From: Streptomyces bluensis
Lineage (GTDB): Bacteria; Actinomycetota; Actinomycetes; Streptomycetales; Streptomycetaceae
DNA: 64,000 bases
Reading direction: 5' to 3'
Assembly (NCBI RefSeq): GCF_014650715.1
Contig: NZ_BMVM01000002.1
Location: 620,001 to 684,000 of the forward strand
The translations under genes and the position numbers were made by a program. Of the stretch, positions 26,235 to 34,165 are shown one piece after another (the first letter of the stretch is position 1; the number at the start of each line of letters is the position of its first letter). Below the pieces are notes generated by a model that saw only the letters and a list, made by a program, of their open reading frames with translations, was not told where the DNA came from and made no database searches.

Positions 26235-27452
26235 GTGACTTCCTTCGACACCTCTCCCCAACTCAACGTCTGGCGCGCAGTGCTCGCGCTCGCCGTCGTG
26301 TTCGTGATGCTGGCGACCACCGGCTGGACCGCGCTCCGCGACCACCGGGGGGCGTCGCCGCTCCAGGCCTCGCTCTCCGCGTGGAACCACGGGCACCTCG
26401 ACGGCCGTGCGCTGCCGGACGCCGACTCCTCCCCAGGTCGGCTCGCCCACTTCTTCGCCTCGCTCACCGAACGGCAGCGCACCCACCTCGCCGACCGCTA
26501 TCCGCTCGCGGTCGGCAACATGAACGGCGCTCCCGTCGAGCTGCGCTACCACGCGAACCGTGTCGCGCTGGAGAAGCAGCGCGCCATCGAGCTCAAACGG
26601 ACGCACGACAAACGGCTCTCCTCCCACGGTCAGTACGAGGCGGGTCGCCGGATGAACCGCTTCGAGGACCTGATGCGGCCGGGCCGGCGGATCCTCGCCT
26701 TCGACCCGGAGGGCTCGGGCCGGGTCGCCGAGGTGTTCGGCGACCTCACCAGGGCCGAACGGGTCTCGGTGATCGTGCCCGGCGTCGACACCGACGTGCT
26801 CACCTTCCAGCGCACGGTCCGCAGGTACTCGGCGCCCGTCGGCATGGCGAGCGCCCTGTATACGGCCGAGCGCGCGGCCGCCCCCGCGACCCGTACGGCG
26901 GTGATCGCCTGGGCCGACTACACGGCACCCAGCGGGCTCGGCATGGAAGCGGCCACCGCGCTGCGCGCCGAACAGGGCGCGGTCCGGCTCAACGCGCTGG
27001 TGCGCGCGCTGCCCGGCCACTCGACCGTCGCGCTGTACTGCCACAGCTACGGCTCGGTGCTGTGCGGGGTCGCAGCGCGCCGGCTGCCCGCCCGGGTCTC
27101 CGACATCGCGGTGGCGGGCAGCCCCGGCATGCGCGTCGAGAGGGCGTCCCAGCTGCGCACCTCGGCCCAGGTCTGGGCGACCCGGGACGCCGACGACTGG
27201 ATCCAGGACGTGCCGTACCTGGAGGTCGGCGGCCTCGGCCACGGCGCCGACCCGGTGTCCGCGGCGTTCGGGGCACGGGTACTGTCGGCGGACGGCGCCC
27301 GGGGCCACACGGGCTACTTCGAGCCCGGCACCGAGAGCCTGCGCAATTTCGCCGAGATCGGTGTTGGCGCGTATCGCGCGGTGCACTGCGCACAGCAGGT
27401 ACGCCAGGAAAACGCGTGTCAGGAGGGATTGTCAGCCGCTGTCGCGGCCTGA
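26235..27452 (+). CDS. DUF1023-type alpha/beta hydrolase, membrane anchored
   Basis: GTG 26235 (MTSFDTSPQLNVWRAVL) gives 405 residues. One hydrophobic segment near the N-terminus (about 13-32, WRAVLALAVVFVMLATTGWTA) is a signal or anchor, so the enzyme faces outward. The catalytic part has VSVIVPGVDTDVLTF, VIAWADY and the nucleophile elbow LYCHSYGSVLCG, a GxSxG variant with Ser in H-S-Y-G, plus a late GHTGYFEPGTESL that should supply the His. This is the actinobacterial DUF1023 hydrolase family; the substrate is unknown. The start region lacks a good ribosome site, so the exact start is less certain than the frame. Confidence 0.85.
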   Translation: MTSFDTSPQLNVWRAVLALAVVFVMLATTGWTALRDHRGASPLQASLSAWNHGHLDGRALPDADSSPGRLAHFFASLTERQRTHLADRYPLAVGNMNGAPVELRYHANRVALEKQRAIELKRTHDKRLSSHGQYEAGRRMNRFEDLMRPGRRILAFDPEGSGRVAEVFGDLTRAERVSVIVPGVDTDVLTFQRTVRRYSAPVGMASALYTAERAAAPATRTAVIAWADYTAPSGLGMEAATALRAEQGAVRLNALVRALPGHSTVALYCHSYGSVLCGVAARRLPARVSDIAVAGSPGMRVERASQLRTSAQVWATRDADDWIQDVPYLEVGGLGHGADPVSAAFGARVLSADGARGHTGYFEPGTESLRNFAEIGVGAYRAVHCAQQVRQENACQEGLSAAVAA

Positions 27453-27528
27453 CGCGCGTAGAGGACGAAGACATCACCGCCTGCCGGAGGAGGGGACGAA
27501 GACGCGCCTCACGCATACGATGAGCCGC

Positions 27529-28383
27529 ATGGGTGACGTTCTGGCTGGATTTCATGCCGCCTGGGAGTTCGAGTCGGACTCCGTACTCATCCGCTTCGAA
27601 CGGGGGATCCGCACGCCGAAGCTGTTCCAGGCACTCGGCGAGCGGCGCATCCCCCTGGAAGCGATCGGGGCGGTGACGCTGACACCGGGCAAGCGCGGGA
27701 CCGTCGTCCTGCACGCCGTGCCACGGCCGGGCGCCGACCCCCTGATGGAGGCGGCCGCGGGCCAGCTCAGGGAGGCCGCCGACCCGTACCGTCTGGTCCT
27801 GCCCGCCGAGCGCGAGACCCTCGCCGAGTACTACGCGGACGAGCTGCGCGCACGGCTCACCGAGGACGAGAGCCCGGCGGAGCGGTACCTCGTGGCTCCG
27901 CCCAAGGCGCCGCTGCAGTTCAAGGCGTACGACGCGAAGGCGTCCTTCGACGGGAAGTCCGTGTCGTTCCGATGGTTCTGGACGGGGGCCTCCTCGGCGA
28001 AGTGGAAGGCCGGCGACCAGAGGTTTCCCGTCGCCGCTCTGAGCGGGGTCGAGTGGCGCTCCCCCGAGCTCTTCGAAGGACATCTGCGACTGATCGGCCG
28101 CGATACGGACGGAACTCCGCCGCCCCAGGCCGATCAGGACCCCGCCGCTGTCATGTTCGGGCTCGGATACGGGCCGGTGCACGAGTCTCTGCCGTTCGCG
28201 GCCGCGGTCCTGGCGGCGGTGCGGTCCGCGGGTCCGGCGTGTGCGGTTCCTGCGGCTGGGCCGCGGCGCGACCCCGCCGACATAGCCGACCGCATCCGGC
28301 ACCTCGGCGAGCTGCACGAGGCGGGGCTGGTGACGGACGAGGAGTTCAGTACGAAGAAGGCTGAGCTGTTGGCGGAGCTCTAG
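27529..28383 (+). CDS. DUF4429 protein with C-terminal SHOCT domain
   Basis: A 284-residue soluble protein starting MGDVLAGFHAAWEFESDSVLI. Two DUF4429 repeats follow each other (about 1-110 and 125-215; compare RGIRTPKLFQALGERRIPLEAIGAV with FRWFWTGASSAKWKAGDQRFPVAAL). The C-terminal 35 residues, IADRIRHLGELHEAGLVTDEEFSTKKAELL, are a SHOCT domain, a short oligomerisation module. ATG 27529 is chosen over ATG 27520 because TACGAT (27516-27521) lies exactly seven bases before it, predicting a leaderless transcript. Function is unknown; related proteins resemble PH-like domains. Confidence 0.86.
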   Translation: MGDVLAGFHAAWEFESDSVLIRFERGIRTPKLFQALGERRIPLEAIGAVTLTPGKRGTVVLHAVPRPGADPLMEAAAGQLREAADPYRLVLPAERETLAEYYADELRARLTEDESPAERYLVAPPKAPLQFKAYDAKASFDGKSVSFRWFWTGASSAKWKAGDQRFPVAALSGVEWRSPELFEGHLRLIGRDTDGTPPPQADQDPAAVMFGLGYGPVHESLPFAAAVLAAVRSAGPACAVPAAGPRRDPADIADRIRHLGELHEAGLVTDEEFSTKKAELLAEL

Positions 28384-28423
28384 CCGTTGGGGCGGGGTCG
28401 TGTTGTCTCATGCGGGTTATCTG

Positions 28424-28452
28424 TGGCTTGTCGCGCAGTTCCCCGCGCCCCT
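28424..28452 (-). repeat. Dispersed Streptomyces intergenic repeat
   Basis: Read on the minus strand it is AGGGGCGCGGGGAACTGCGC followed by GACAAGCCA. The plus-strand orientation is immediately followed by GGGGCGCGGCT, which allows a hairpin with the GCGCCCC half. The same core occurs at 14619-14672. It borders the deleted kinase gene. Confidence 0.6.
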
Positions 28453-28467
28453 GTCGGGGCGCGGCTC

Positions 28468-28760
28468 ATGAGGCGTGAACCAGGTGAGCCCCTGCTCGCG
28501 CGGGCGTCCAGGCCGTGGGTGCGGCGGTTGCCGTACGTGGTCGTGCTGGGGTTCACCGCCACCCTGGTCCCCGTCACCACCCAGGTCCTCCGCAACGACT
28601 ACGGCGTGAACGGCGGCCTGGCGGGAGCGCTCGGCGTCGCCCAGGCCGCGCTCCTGCTGCCGGCACGCCCGACGAGATGCCCACGCCCGACGAGATGCCC
28701 ACGCCCGACGAGATGCGCACGCCCGACGAGCCCGACAAGAGGAGTCCGTCCGCCCCATGA
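28468..28760 (+). pseudogene. Histidine kinase remnant with internal deletion
   Basis: ATG 28468 begins MRREPGEPLLARASRPW and continues with a first transmembrane segment (LPYVVVLGFTATLVPVTTQVL) and NDYGVNGGLAGALGVAQAALLL, as in sensor kinases of the NarL/LuxR-type regulators. After about 65 codons (near 28663) the sequence jumps to a repetitive end, four copies of a 15-bp unit coding TPDEM. In a different frame this reads to PDKRSPSAP and a TGA at 28758-28760 that overlaps the start of the response regulator as ATGA. All of the dimerisation and ATPase domains are missing. The head and tail of a kinase gene are therefore kept and the middle is lost, with a frameshift at the joint. Confidence 0.75.
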
Positions 28761-29455
28761 CCATCCGGGTGATCATCGTCGACGACCAGGCCATGGTGCG
28801 CGCCGGGTTCGCCGCCCTGCTGGCCGCGCAGAGCGACATCGAGGTCGTGGGCGAGGCCGCGGACGGCAGGCAGGGCGTCGAGCTGGGACGCCGAGCGCGC
28901 CCCGACGTCGTCCTCATGGACGTACGGATGCCCGAGATGGACGGTCTGGCGGCGGCCCGCGAGCTGCTCGGCCCGGCGGACGACCCGGGAGGCCCTCAGG
29001 AAGCCGAGTCGCACCGCCCGAAGGTGCTGATGCTGACCACCTTCGACGTGGACGACTACGTGTACGAGGCGCTGCGCGCCGGAGCGTCGGGGTTCCTCCT
29101 CAAGGACGCGCCCCCGGCCGACCTGATCGCGGCGGTGCGCGTGGTGGCGGCGGGGGACGCGCTGCTCGCCCCGAAGGTGACGCGCCGTCTGATCGCCGAC
29201 TTCGCGCAGACGCGGCCCGCCCCGCGCAGGAAACGGGCGCTGCGGCTGAAGGGCCTGACCCCGCGCGAGACGGAGGTGCTGGAGCTGATCGCCCGCGGTC
29301 TGTCCAACCAGGAGATAGCGGGTCATCTGGTGCTGGCCGAGCAGACGGTGAAGACCCACATCGGCCGCGTCCTGGCCAAGCTGGACCTGCGCGACCGCGC
29401 CCAGGCCGTGATCTTCGCCTATGAGTCGGGTCTGGTCACGCCCGGCGACCGGTAG
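28757..29455 (+). CDS. NarL/LuxR-type response regulator, orphaned
   Basis: The 232-residue regulator has a receiver domain (1-about 140) with Asp9-Asp10, phosphorylation site Asp55 in VVLMDVRMPEMDG and KVLMLTTFDVDDY. A linker leads to a LuxR helix-turn-helix, LTPRETEVLELIARGLSNQEI...TVKTHIGRVLAKLDLRDR. The receiver has an unusual insertion of about 16 residues (GPADDPGGPQEAESHR) between helix 3 and strand 4. ATG 28757 overlaps the TGA of the preceding kinase remnant, which was once translationally coupled to it. With the kinase gone, phosphorylation must come from another kinase or a small phosphodonor, or the regulator acts unphosphorylated. Confidence 0.93.
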   Translation: MTIRVIIVDDQAMVRAGFAALLAAQSDIEVVGEAADGRQGVELGRRARPDVVLMDVRMPEMDGLAAARELLGPADDPGGPQEAESHRPKVLMLTTFDVDDYVYEALRAGASGFLLKDAPPADLIAAVRVVAAGDALLAPKVTRRLIADFAQTRPAPRRKRALRLKGLTPRETEVLELIARGLSNQEIAGHLVLAEQTVKTHIGRVLAKLDLRDRAQAVIFAYESGLVTPGDR

Positions 29456-29491
29456 CCGCCGGGCGTGGACGTGGTGGCACGGCCGGGGCGC

Positions 29492-30508
29492 CTACTCCCG
29501 GCCCGCCGAAGTGAACGACATGTCGGGGTAGCGGTCGCCCGCCACCTTGGCGGCGATCGGCTCCAGCAGGGCCAGCTCCTCGTCGGTGAGGACGATGCGC
29601 GTCGCGGCCACGTTCTCCTCCACCCGGCTGGGCCTGCGGGTGCCCGGGATGGGGACGACCGGCAGGTCGTGCACCCGCGCCTGCTGCTGGACCCAGGCCA
29701 GGGCGATCTGGCCGGGTGAGGCGCCGTGGGCCTCGGCGACGGTACGGACCGGCTCCAGGAGTGCCCTGTTGGCGGCCGCGTTGTCGCCGGTGAAGCGGGG
29801 CATCGTACGGCGGAAGTCCTGGTCGGTCAGGTCCTTCTCGGCGTTCGAGAAGGAGCCCGTCAGGAAGCCACGGCCGAGCGGTGAGTACGGCACGAGGGCC
29901 ACGCCCAGCTCGCGGGCGGCCGGTACGACGCCCGCCTCGATGTCGCGGCTGAACAGGGACCACTCCGACTGCACGGCCGCGATGGGGTGCACGGCCTGCG
30001 CGGCCCGCAGCTCGTCGCCGGTGACCTCGCTCAGCCCGAGGTACTTCACCTTGCCCTCGCGGACCAGCTCGGCCATGGTGCCGACGCTCTCCTCGATCGG
30101 CACGTCCGGGTCCCGCCGGTGCATGTAGTAGAGGTCGATCGTCTCGACGTCCAGGCGCCTGAGGCTGGCCTCCACGGCCGCGCGGATGTACGGCGGGTCG
30201 TTGCGGATGATCCGCCGCGTGGGGTCGTCCGCCGGGATCGAGAGGGCGAACTTCGTGGCGATGACCACCTCGTCCCGGTGCGCCTTGAAGAAGGGGGACA
30301 GGAACGTCTCGTTCTCGCCCGCGCCGTACGCGTCGGCCGTGTCGTAGAGCGTGACGCCGAGTTCCAGCGCCCGCTCCAGGGTGGCCCGCGACTCCCCGGC
30401 GTCCGAGGGCCCGTAGGCGAAACTCATGCCCATGCAGCCGAGGCCCTGTACGCCGACCTGGGGCCCGCCCTCGCCGAGCGCGACCTTCGTGATCCTGCCG
30501 TTCGTCAT
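29492..30508 (-). CDS. Aldo/keto reductase
   Basis: ATG 30508 follows GGAGGG and its ATGA overlaps the TGA of the MerR gene, so the two are translationally coupled. The 338-residue TIM barrel shows GLGCMGMSFAYG, LYDTADAYGAGENE (catalytic Asp and Tyr), VVIATKFAL (Lys), DLYYMHRRDPDVPIEE (His) and VVPIPGTRRPSRVEEN near the NADPH site. It belongs to the AKR group of short aldo/keto reductases that act on small aldehydes and ketones with NADPH. Regulation by the coupled MerR protein suggests a detoxification role, for example against electrophiles. Confidence 0.93.
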   Translation of the reverse strand: MTNGRITKVALGEGGPQVGVQGLGCMGMSFAYGPSDAGESRATLERALELGVTLYDTADAYGAGENETFLSPFFKAHRDEVVIATKFALSIPADDPTRRIIRNDPPYIRAAVEASLRRLDVETIDLYYMHRRDPDVPIEESVGTMAELVREGKVKYLGLSEVTGDELRAAQAVHPIAAVQSEWSLFSRDIEAGVVPAARELGVALVPYSPLGRGFLTGSFSNAEKDLTDQDFRRTMPRFTGDNAAANRALLEPVRTVAEAHGASPGQIALAWVQQQARVHDLPVVPIPGTRRPSRVEENVAATRIVLTDEELALLEPIAAKVAGDRYPDMSFTSAGRE

Positions 30509-30969
30509 CGGGAACCCTCCAACGCCAAGGCACGCTCGGCGTCCGCGTAGAAGTCGATCTTCCGGTCGAGCACCGCGAGCGTGCCCTGGAGTTCGGCGAT
30601 CCTGGCCAGCACGTCCTCCCGGGTGGCCTTCAGCAGCGCGAAGCGCGCCCCGTAGGTGTGGTCGCCCTCGCGGACCAGTTCCGCGTACCGCACCATGTCC
30701 GCGACCGGCATGCCGGTGAGGCGGAGCTTGCCGACGAGGTCCAGCCAGTCCAGGTCGCGGTTGCTGTAGCGGCGCTGGCCGGTGTGGGAGCGGTCGATGT
30801 GCGGCATCAGCCCGATGCGCTCGTACCAGCGCAGGGTGTGCGCCGTCAGGCCGGTGAAGGCGGCGACCTCGCTGATCGTGTAGTTGTCCTGACCGTCCGG
30901 CCGCCGGTCGGCGTGCCATGCGGCGGCACAGCTGGCGGTCCGGGTGCCTGTTGTCTCCATCACCGTCAT
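30505..30969 (-). CDS. MerR-family regulator, coupled to the reductase
   Basis: ATG 30969 (MTVMETTGTRT) gives 154 residues; ATG 30960 is an alternative. The winged helix-turn-helix reads NYTISEVAAFTGLTAHTLRWYERIGLM, then RRYSNRDLDWLDLVGKLRLTGMPV, as in MerR. A dimerisation helix follows (ATREDVLARIAELQGTLAVLDRKIDFYADAE). There are no Cys residues typical of metal sensors in the C-terminal part, so it resembles the group that senses aldehydes or small molecules. The promoter has the 19-bp spacer of MerR control, so autoregulation together with the reductase is likely. The TGA overlaps the reductase ATG. Confidence 0.9.
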   Translation of the reverse strand: MTVMETTGTRTASCAAAWHADRRPDGQDNYTISEVAAFTGLTAHTLRWYERIGLMPHIDRSHTGQRRYSNRDLDWLDLVGKLRLTGMPVADMVRYAELVREGDHTYGARFALLKATREDVLARIAELQGTLAVLDRKIDFYADAERALALEGSR

Positions 30970-30976
30970 GACCTCA

Positions 30977-31007
30977 ACGCTAGAACCTTGGAGTGGACTC
31001 GAAGCAA
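30977..31007 (-). promoter_or_regulatory. MerR-type promoter with 19-bp spacer
   Basis: On the minus strand TTGCTT (-35, 31002-31007) and TAGCGT (-10, 30977-30982) are 19 bp apart, the overlong spacing that MerR regulators correct by DNA distortion. The spacer region carries the dyad CTTGGAGT-GG-ACTCGAAG (30987-31004), one mismatch in 16. The -10 box ends seven bases before ATG 30969, so the message should be leaderless. Confidence 0.78.
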
Positions 31008-31076
31008 GCGGAACCTGGGGAAACAAACGGGAAATTCCGACGCCGGCGCGCGGCTCCACTGGCTACCGTGCACCTC

Positions 31077-31547
31077 ATGAGTCCCGTACGCCGTGCCGTC
31101 GCCGAGGACGCGGAGGAAGTCCTGCGTCTGCGGCAGGTGATGATCGATGCGATGGGTGGGGCGGACACGTCCACCGACTGGCAGACGGAATCCCTGCCGA
31201 CGATCCGCGCCAGGCTCGCCGACGCGGACGGGGACTTCGCGGCCTTCGTGGTCGACCATCCCGAGCGTCCCGGGGCGCTCGCCGCGCTGGTGGCCGGGAC
31301 GATCGAGTACCGGATCGGGCGGACCCGGAACCCGCACGGCACGATCGGGTACGTGTTCAGCGTGGCCACCGACCCCGACCAGCGGCGCCGGGGCCACGCC
31401 CGCGCCTGCATGGAGGTTCTCCTCGACTGGTTCCGCGAGAAAGGCGCGGGTCAGGTCGACCTCACCGCCTCCGCCGAGGCCCGGCCGCTGTACGCCTCGC
31501 TCGGTTTCCAGCGCACACCGGACCCCTTGATGCGGCTGCGTTTCTGA
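31077..31547 (+). CDS. GNAT-family acetyltransferase
   Basis: The 156-residue protein starts at ATG 31077 (MSPVRRAVAEDAEEV), seven bases after TACCGT, again a leaderless layout; the frame is open further upstream but without conservation. GTIGYVFSVATDPDQRRRGHARACM contains the Q/RxxGxG/A acetyl-CoA pyrophosphate loop of GNAT enzymes, and PLYASLGFQRTPDPLMRLRF is the typical end. The substrate cannot be deduced. It is divergent from the MerR gene, and the two promoters are closely placed, so expression may be linked. Confidence 0.9.
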   Translation: MSPVRRAVAEDAEEVLRLRQVMIDAMGGADTSTDWQTESLPTIRARLADADGDFAAFVVDHPERPGALAALVAGTIEYRIGRTRNPHGTIGYVFSVATDPDQRRRGHARACMEVLLDWFREKGAGQVDLTASAEARPLYASLGFQRTPDPLMRLRF

Positions 31548-31566
31548 GCACCATAGTCTCGTACAC

Positions 31567-32388
31567 ATGTCTCTTGAGAGCCTGACGTTGATCGAGAACT
31601 GGCCGGTGCCCACGGCCGCGGCGGCCGTCGTACGCGCGGACGGCACCGTCCTCGGGTCGTACGGCCCGACGGGGCACCGTTTCCCGCTGGCCTCGGTCAC
31701 GAAGCCGCTCACCGCGTACGCCGTGCTGGTCGCGTATGAGGAGGGCGCCGTCGAGCTGGACGAGCCGGCGGGCCCGACCGGCTCCACGGTCCGGCATCTC
31801 CTCGCCCACACCTCCGGGCTGACGTTCGACGAGCACCGGGTGACGTCCGCGCCCGGGGAGCGGCGGCTGTACTCGAACGCGGGGTTCGAGGTGCTGGGGG
31901 ACCATGTGGCGAAGGCGACGGACATCCCCTTCGCCGAGTATCTGCGGCAGGCGGTGCTGGAGCCCCTCGGGATGACGTCCACGACGCTCGACGGCTCGCC
32001 CGCGAAGGACGGGGTGTCGACGGTGGACGACCTCGTGCGGTTCGCCTCGGAGGTGCAGGCTCCTCGGCTCCTCGACCCCCGGACGGTGGCGGAGGCGATG
32101 ACCGTGCATTACCCGGGAACGAAGGGTGTGCTGCCGGGGTACGGCCACCAGAACCCCAACGACTGGGGCCTGGGCTTCGAGATCCGCGACTCCAAGTCGC
32201 CGCACTGGACGGGGACTTCGTCGTCGCCCGGCACCTTCGGTCACTTCGGCCAGTCGGGCACGTTCCTGTGGATCGATCCGGTGGTGGATGCGGCATGCGT
32301 GGCCCTGACGGACCGTGCCTTCGGGCCGTGGGCGGTCGAAGCGTGGACGCCGTTCACGGACGCCGTGCTGGCGGAGGTACGGGGCTGA
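31567..32388 (+). CDS. Beta-lactamase-fold serine hydrolase
   Basis: The 273-residue protein follows the GNAT gene by 19 bp. It has the class C type motifs: SVTK (SxxK, about 43-46), YSNAG (YxN) and GHFGQSGTF in the position of the KTG/HxG motif. No signal peptide is visible, so it probably acts in the cytoplasm as an esterase or peptidase instead of a beta-lactamase. A -10-like TAGTCT (31554-31559) ends seven bases before ATG 31567. It may therefore have its own leaderless promoter in addition to read-through from the GNAT gene. It converges with the SDR gene. Confidence 0.9.
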   Translation: MSLESLTLIENWPVPTAAAAVVRADGTVLGSYGPTGHRFPLASVTKPLTAYAVLVAYEEGAVELDEPAGPTGSTVRHLLAHTSGLTFDEHRVTSAPGERRLYSNAGFEVLGDHVAKATDIPFAEYLRQAVLEPLGMTSTTLDGSPAKDGVSTVDDLVRFASEVQAPRLLDPRTVAEAMTVHYPGTKGVLPGYGHQNPNDWGLGFEIRDSKSPHWTGTSSSPGTFGHFGQSGTFLWIDPVVDAACVALTDRAFGPWAVEAWTPFTDAVLAEVRG

Positions 32389-32415
32389 AGGCTCCCTCGG
32401 GCCGGTCCTGACTGA

Positions 32416-33102
32416 TCAGGTGGCGAGCAGGCCGCCGTCCATGTGCAGGTCGTGCGCGTTGATACCGGTGTTGCGGAGCAGGAAGTCGGTGGCGTCGGCG
32501 ATCTCGGCCATGGTCACCAGCCGTCCGATCGGTGTCTGGGCGGAGTGCGGAGGGTTGGGGACGTCGCGCCACCTGGGGCTGTCGCCGATCAGGCCCGGGT
32601 GCAGGGCGTTGACGCGGTGCGGGGCGATTTCCACGGCGAGCGTCCTGACCAGGCCGGTGATCCCGGCGTTGAAGGTGCTGACGATCGTCGAGCCGGGATA
32701 GGGGCGCTCCTTGGCCAGCCCGCCGAAGAGCACGACCGACGCGTCCGGGGTGAACCGGTCGCGCAACACGCGGACGGTCTCCGCGTAGCCGACGAGCTTC
32801 ATGGTCACGGCGGAGACCGCGTCCGTGATGTTGAACTGCGCCAGAGTGTTCGCCGCCTGGCCGACAGCGGTGATCACGAGGTGGTCGACCTCGGTCACGT
32901 CCTCCAGTGAGGCACTGAGCGTCTGAGGCCTTGCGAGGTCGAGGGCCAGCCCGCGAGTGCCCCCGCCGATCCGGGCGGCGACGCTCTCGGCTCGTGCCTT
33001 GTCCCTGCCGGTGATGATGACGTCGCCGCCACGGCTCGCGAAGTGCTCGGCGATGACGCTGCCCAGTCCGCCGCTGCCTCCGACGATGAGTGTGCTGGTC
33101 AT
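32416..33102 (-). CDS. Short-chain dehydrogenase/reductase
   Basis: ATG 33102 has GGAAGGA upstream and gives 228 residues. The Rossmann motif is LIVGGSGGLGSVIAEHF (a TGxxxGxG variant) and the cofactor loop has ITGRDKARA, which favours NADP. The usual catalytic YxxxK appears altered: the segment after the Ser strand reads YPGSTIVSTFNAGITGL, with no clear Lys four residues after Tyr. The enzyme may belong to the atypical SDR group. It is divergent from a TetR gene with a perfect 26-bp palindrome between them and is probably that regulator's target. Confidence 0.88.
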   Translation of the reverse strand: MTSTLIVGGSGGLGSVIAEHFASRGGDVIITGRDKARAESVAARIGGGTRGLALDLARPQTLSASLEDVTEVDHLVITAVGQAANTLAQFNITDAVSAVTMKLVGYAETVRVLRDRFTPDASVVLFGGLAKERPYPGSTIVSTFNAGITGLVRTLAVEIAPHRVNALHPGLIGDSPRWRDVPNPPHSAQTPIGRLVTMAEIADATDFLLRNTGINAHDLHMDGGLLAT

Positions 33103-33158
33103 GCTGTGACTGTCCTTCCGTGTTCGGCGGTCTGGAGGCGGGGGTTCCCCTCCCCGAT

Positions 33159-33184
33159 CGTTAATATCCGCTTGGATATTAACG
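33159..33184. promoter_or_regulatory. 26-bp perfect operator palindrome
   Basis: CGTTAATATCC, a GCTT centre, and the exact complement form an 11-4-11 inverted repeat in the 142-bp spacer between the SDR and TetR genes. It is much more AT-rich than its surroundings. It is the probable TetR binding site and would cover the promoters of both genes. Confidence 0.85.
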
Positions 33185-33244
33185 TAGCGGTGGCGGCGGA
33201 TGATGCCCTGTGCCGCCGTAGAGTGACCACTTGAAGGAGGTGCC

Positions 33245-33856
33245 GTGAACGACGCAGAGTCGGCCGACGAACAGCCGCGCAGGCGCCGGAGGGACCCCGA
33301 GGGACACCGGGCGGCCATCATCGAGGCGGCTCGCCACACCTTCGCCGAGCGCGGATACGCCCGTACGACCCTCCGCGAAATCGCACGCCGGGCCGGCGTC
33401 ACCCATGGCCTGATCACGCGTCATTTCACGTCCAAGGAACGGCTGTTCCTCGCAGCCGTGCCGGGCAATCGCGACCTGGAAGGCGTCGCGGCCGGCGACC
33501 CGGCGACGCTGCCTGACCGTATCGCCCACGCCTTCGTACGGCGGCTGGAGACCGATGCCGTCAACGACCCGCTGATCATCCTCCTGCGCAGCGCCGCATC
33601 CGACGAACGCGCCGCCGCCCACCTGTTGTTCGCCATGCAGGAGCACAGCGCCGCCGCATACCGGTCCGTCCTGTCGGCCGGTGCGCCTGCCCCGCCCGAG
33701 GACGATCTGGACGCACGCGTGGCGCTCGTAGGGGCGCAGATGATCGGCCTGGCGTTCAGCCGGTACATCGCCCGGACCGAACCCCTTGCGTCGATGCCGC
33801 CGGACCAGCTCACCGAACATCTCGCCCGCATCCTGCGGCACATCCTCTTCGGCTGA
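33245..33856 (+). CDS. TetR-family regulator beside the SDR gene
   Basis: GTG 33245 lies behind AAGGAGG and gives 203 residues. The DNA-binding part is HRAAIIEAARHTFAERGYARTTL...IARRAGVTHGLITRHFTSKERLF. The helix 3 sequence is unusual in ending VTHGLITRHF instead of the more common VSxGTLYRHF. The C-terminal domain (TetR_C type) has no ligand that can be inferred. It is divergent from the SDR gene, and the 26-bp palindrome lies directly upstream, so it probably represses the reductase and itself. Confidence 0.9.
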   Translation: MNDAESADEQPRRRRRDPEGHRAAIIEAARHTFAERGYARTTLREIARRAGVTHGLITRHFTSKERLFLAAVPGNRDLEGVAAGDPATLPDRIAHAFVRRLETDAVNDPLIILLRSAASDERAAAHLLFAMQEHSAAAYRSVLSAGAPAPPEDDLDARVALVGAQMIGLAFSRYIARTEPLASMPPDQLTEHLARILRHILFG

Positions 33857-33931
33857 CGAGGTCGGGGGGCATTCCGGCTACTCCTCCGCCCCCTGGAACC
33901 GGAAGCCGCAGTCGCGGCGCCGGGAAGAGGG

Positions 33932-34165
33932 TCAGCCGGCGATGGACACCGCGTGGGACGCCTCCACGCGCACGACGTGCCCGTCAGGGCCTGCTGGCGT
34001 ACCGGGCGCTGGGTGACCGCGAGGACGCCGGTGATCTCTGCGGGCAGGTCGCCGGCGATGACGTCCTGGTAGCGCTAGGCAGGATGCGCGGCTCGGGCTC
34101 GCCGTCGCTCTCGCCCTCGTCGGGCTGGAAGGCGGCCACGTAGACCAGAGCCTTGGCATACCGGC
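33932..34165 (-). pseudogene. Alpha/beta hydrolase remnant, frameshifted
   Basis: On the minus strand KALVYVAAFQPDEGES (about 34110-34163) is the strand-plus-loop after the nucleophile elbow of an alpha/beta hydrolase. After a shift of frame, GDLPAEITGVLAVTQRPVRQQAL can be read, and in a third frame HVVRVEASHAVSIAG to a TGA at 33932-33934, the usual catalytic-His end. The nucleophile region and N-terminus are missing and the pieces lie in three frames with internal loss, so the gene is dead. Its upstream side abuts the truncated ATPase gene on the opposite strand at about 34155-34170. It fills the 296-bp gap between the TetR gene and that ATPase. Confidence 0.65.
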
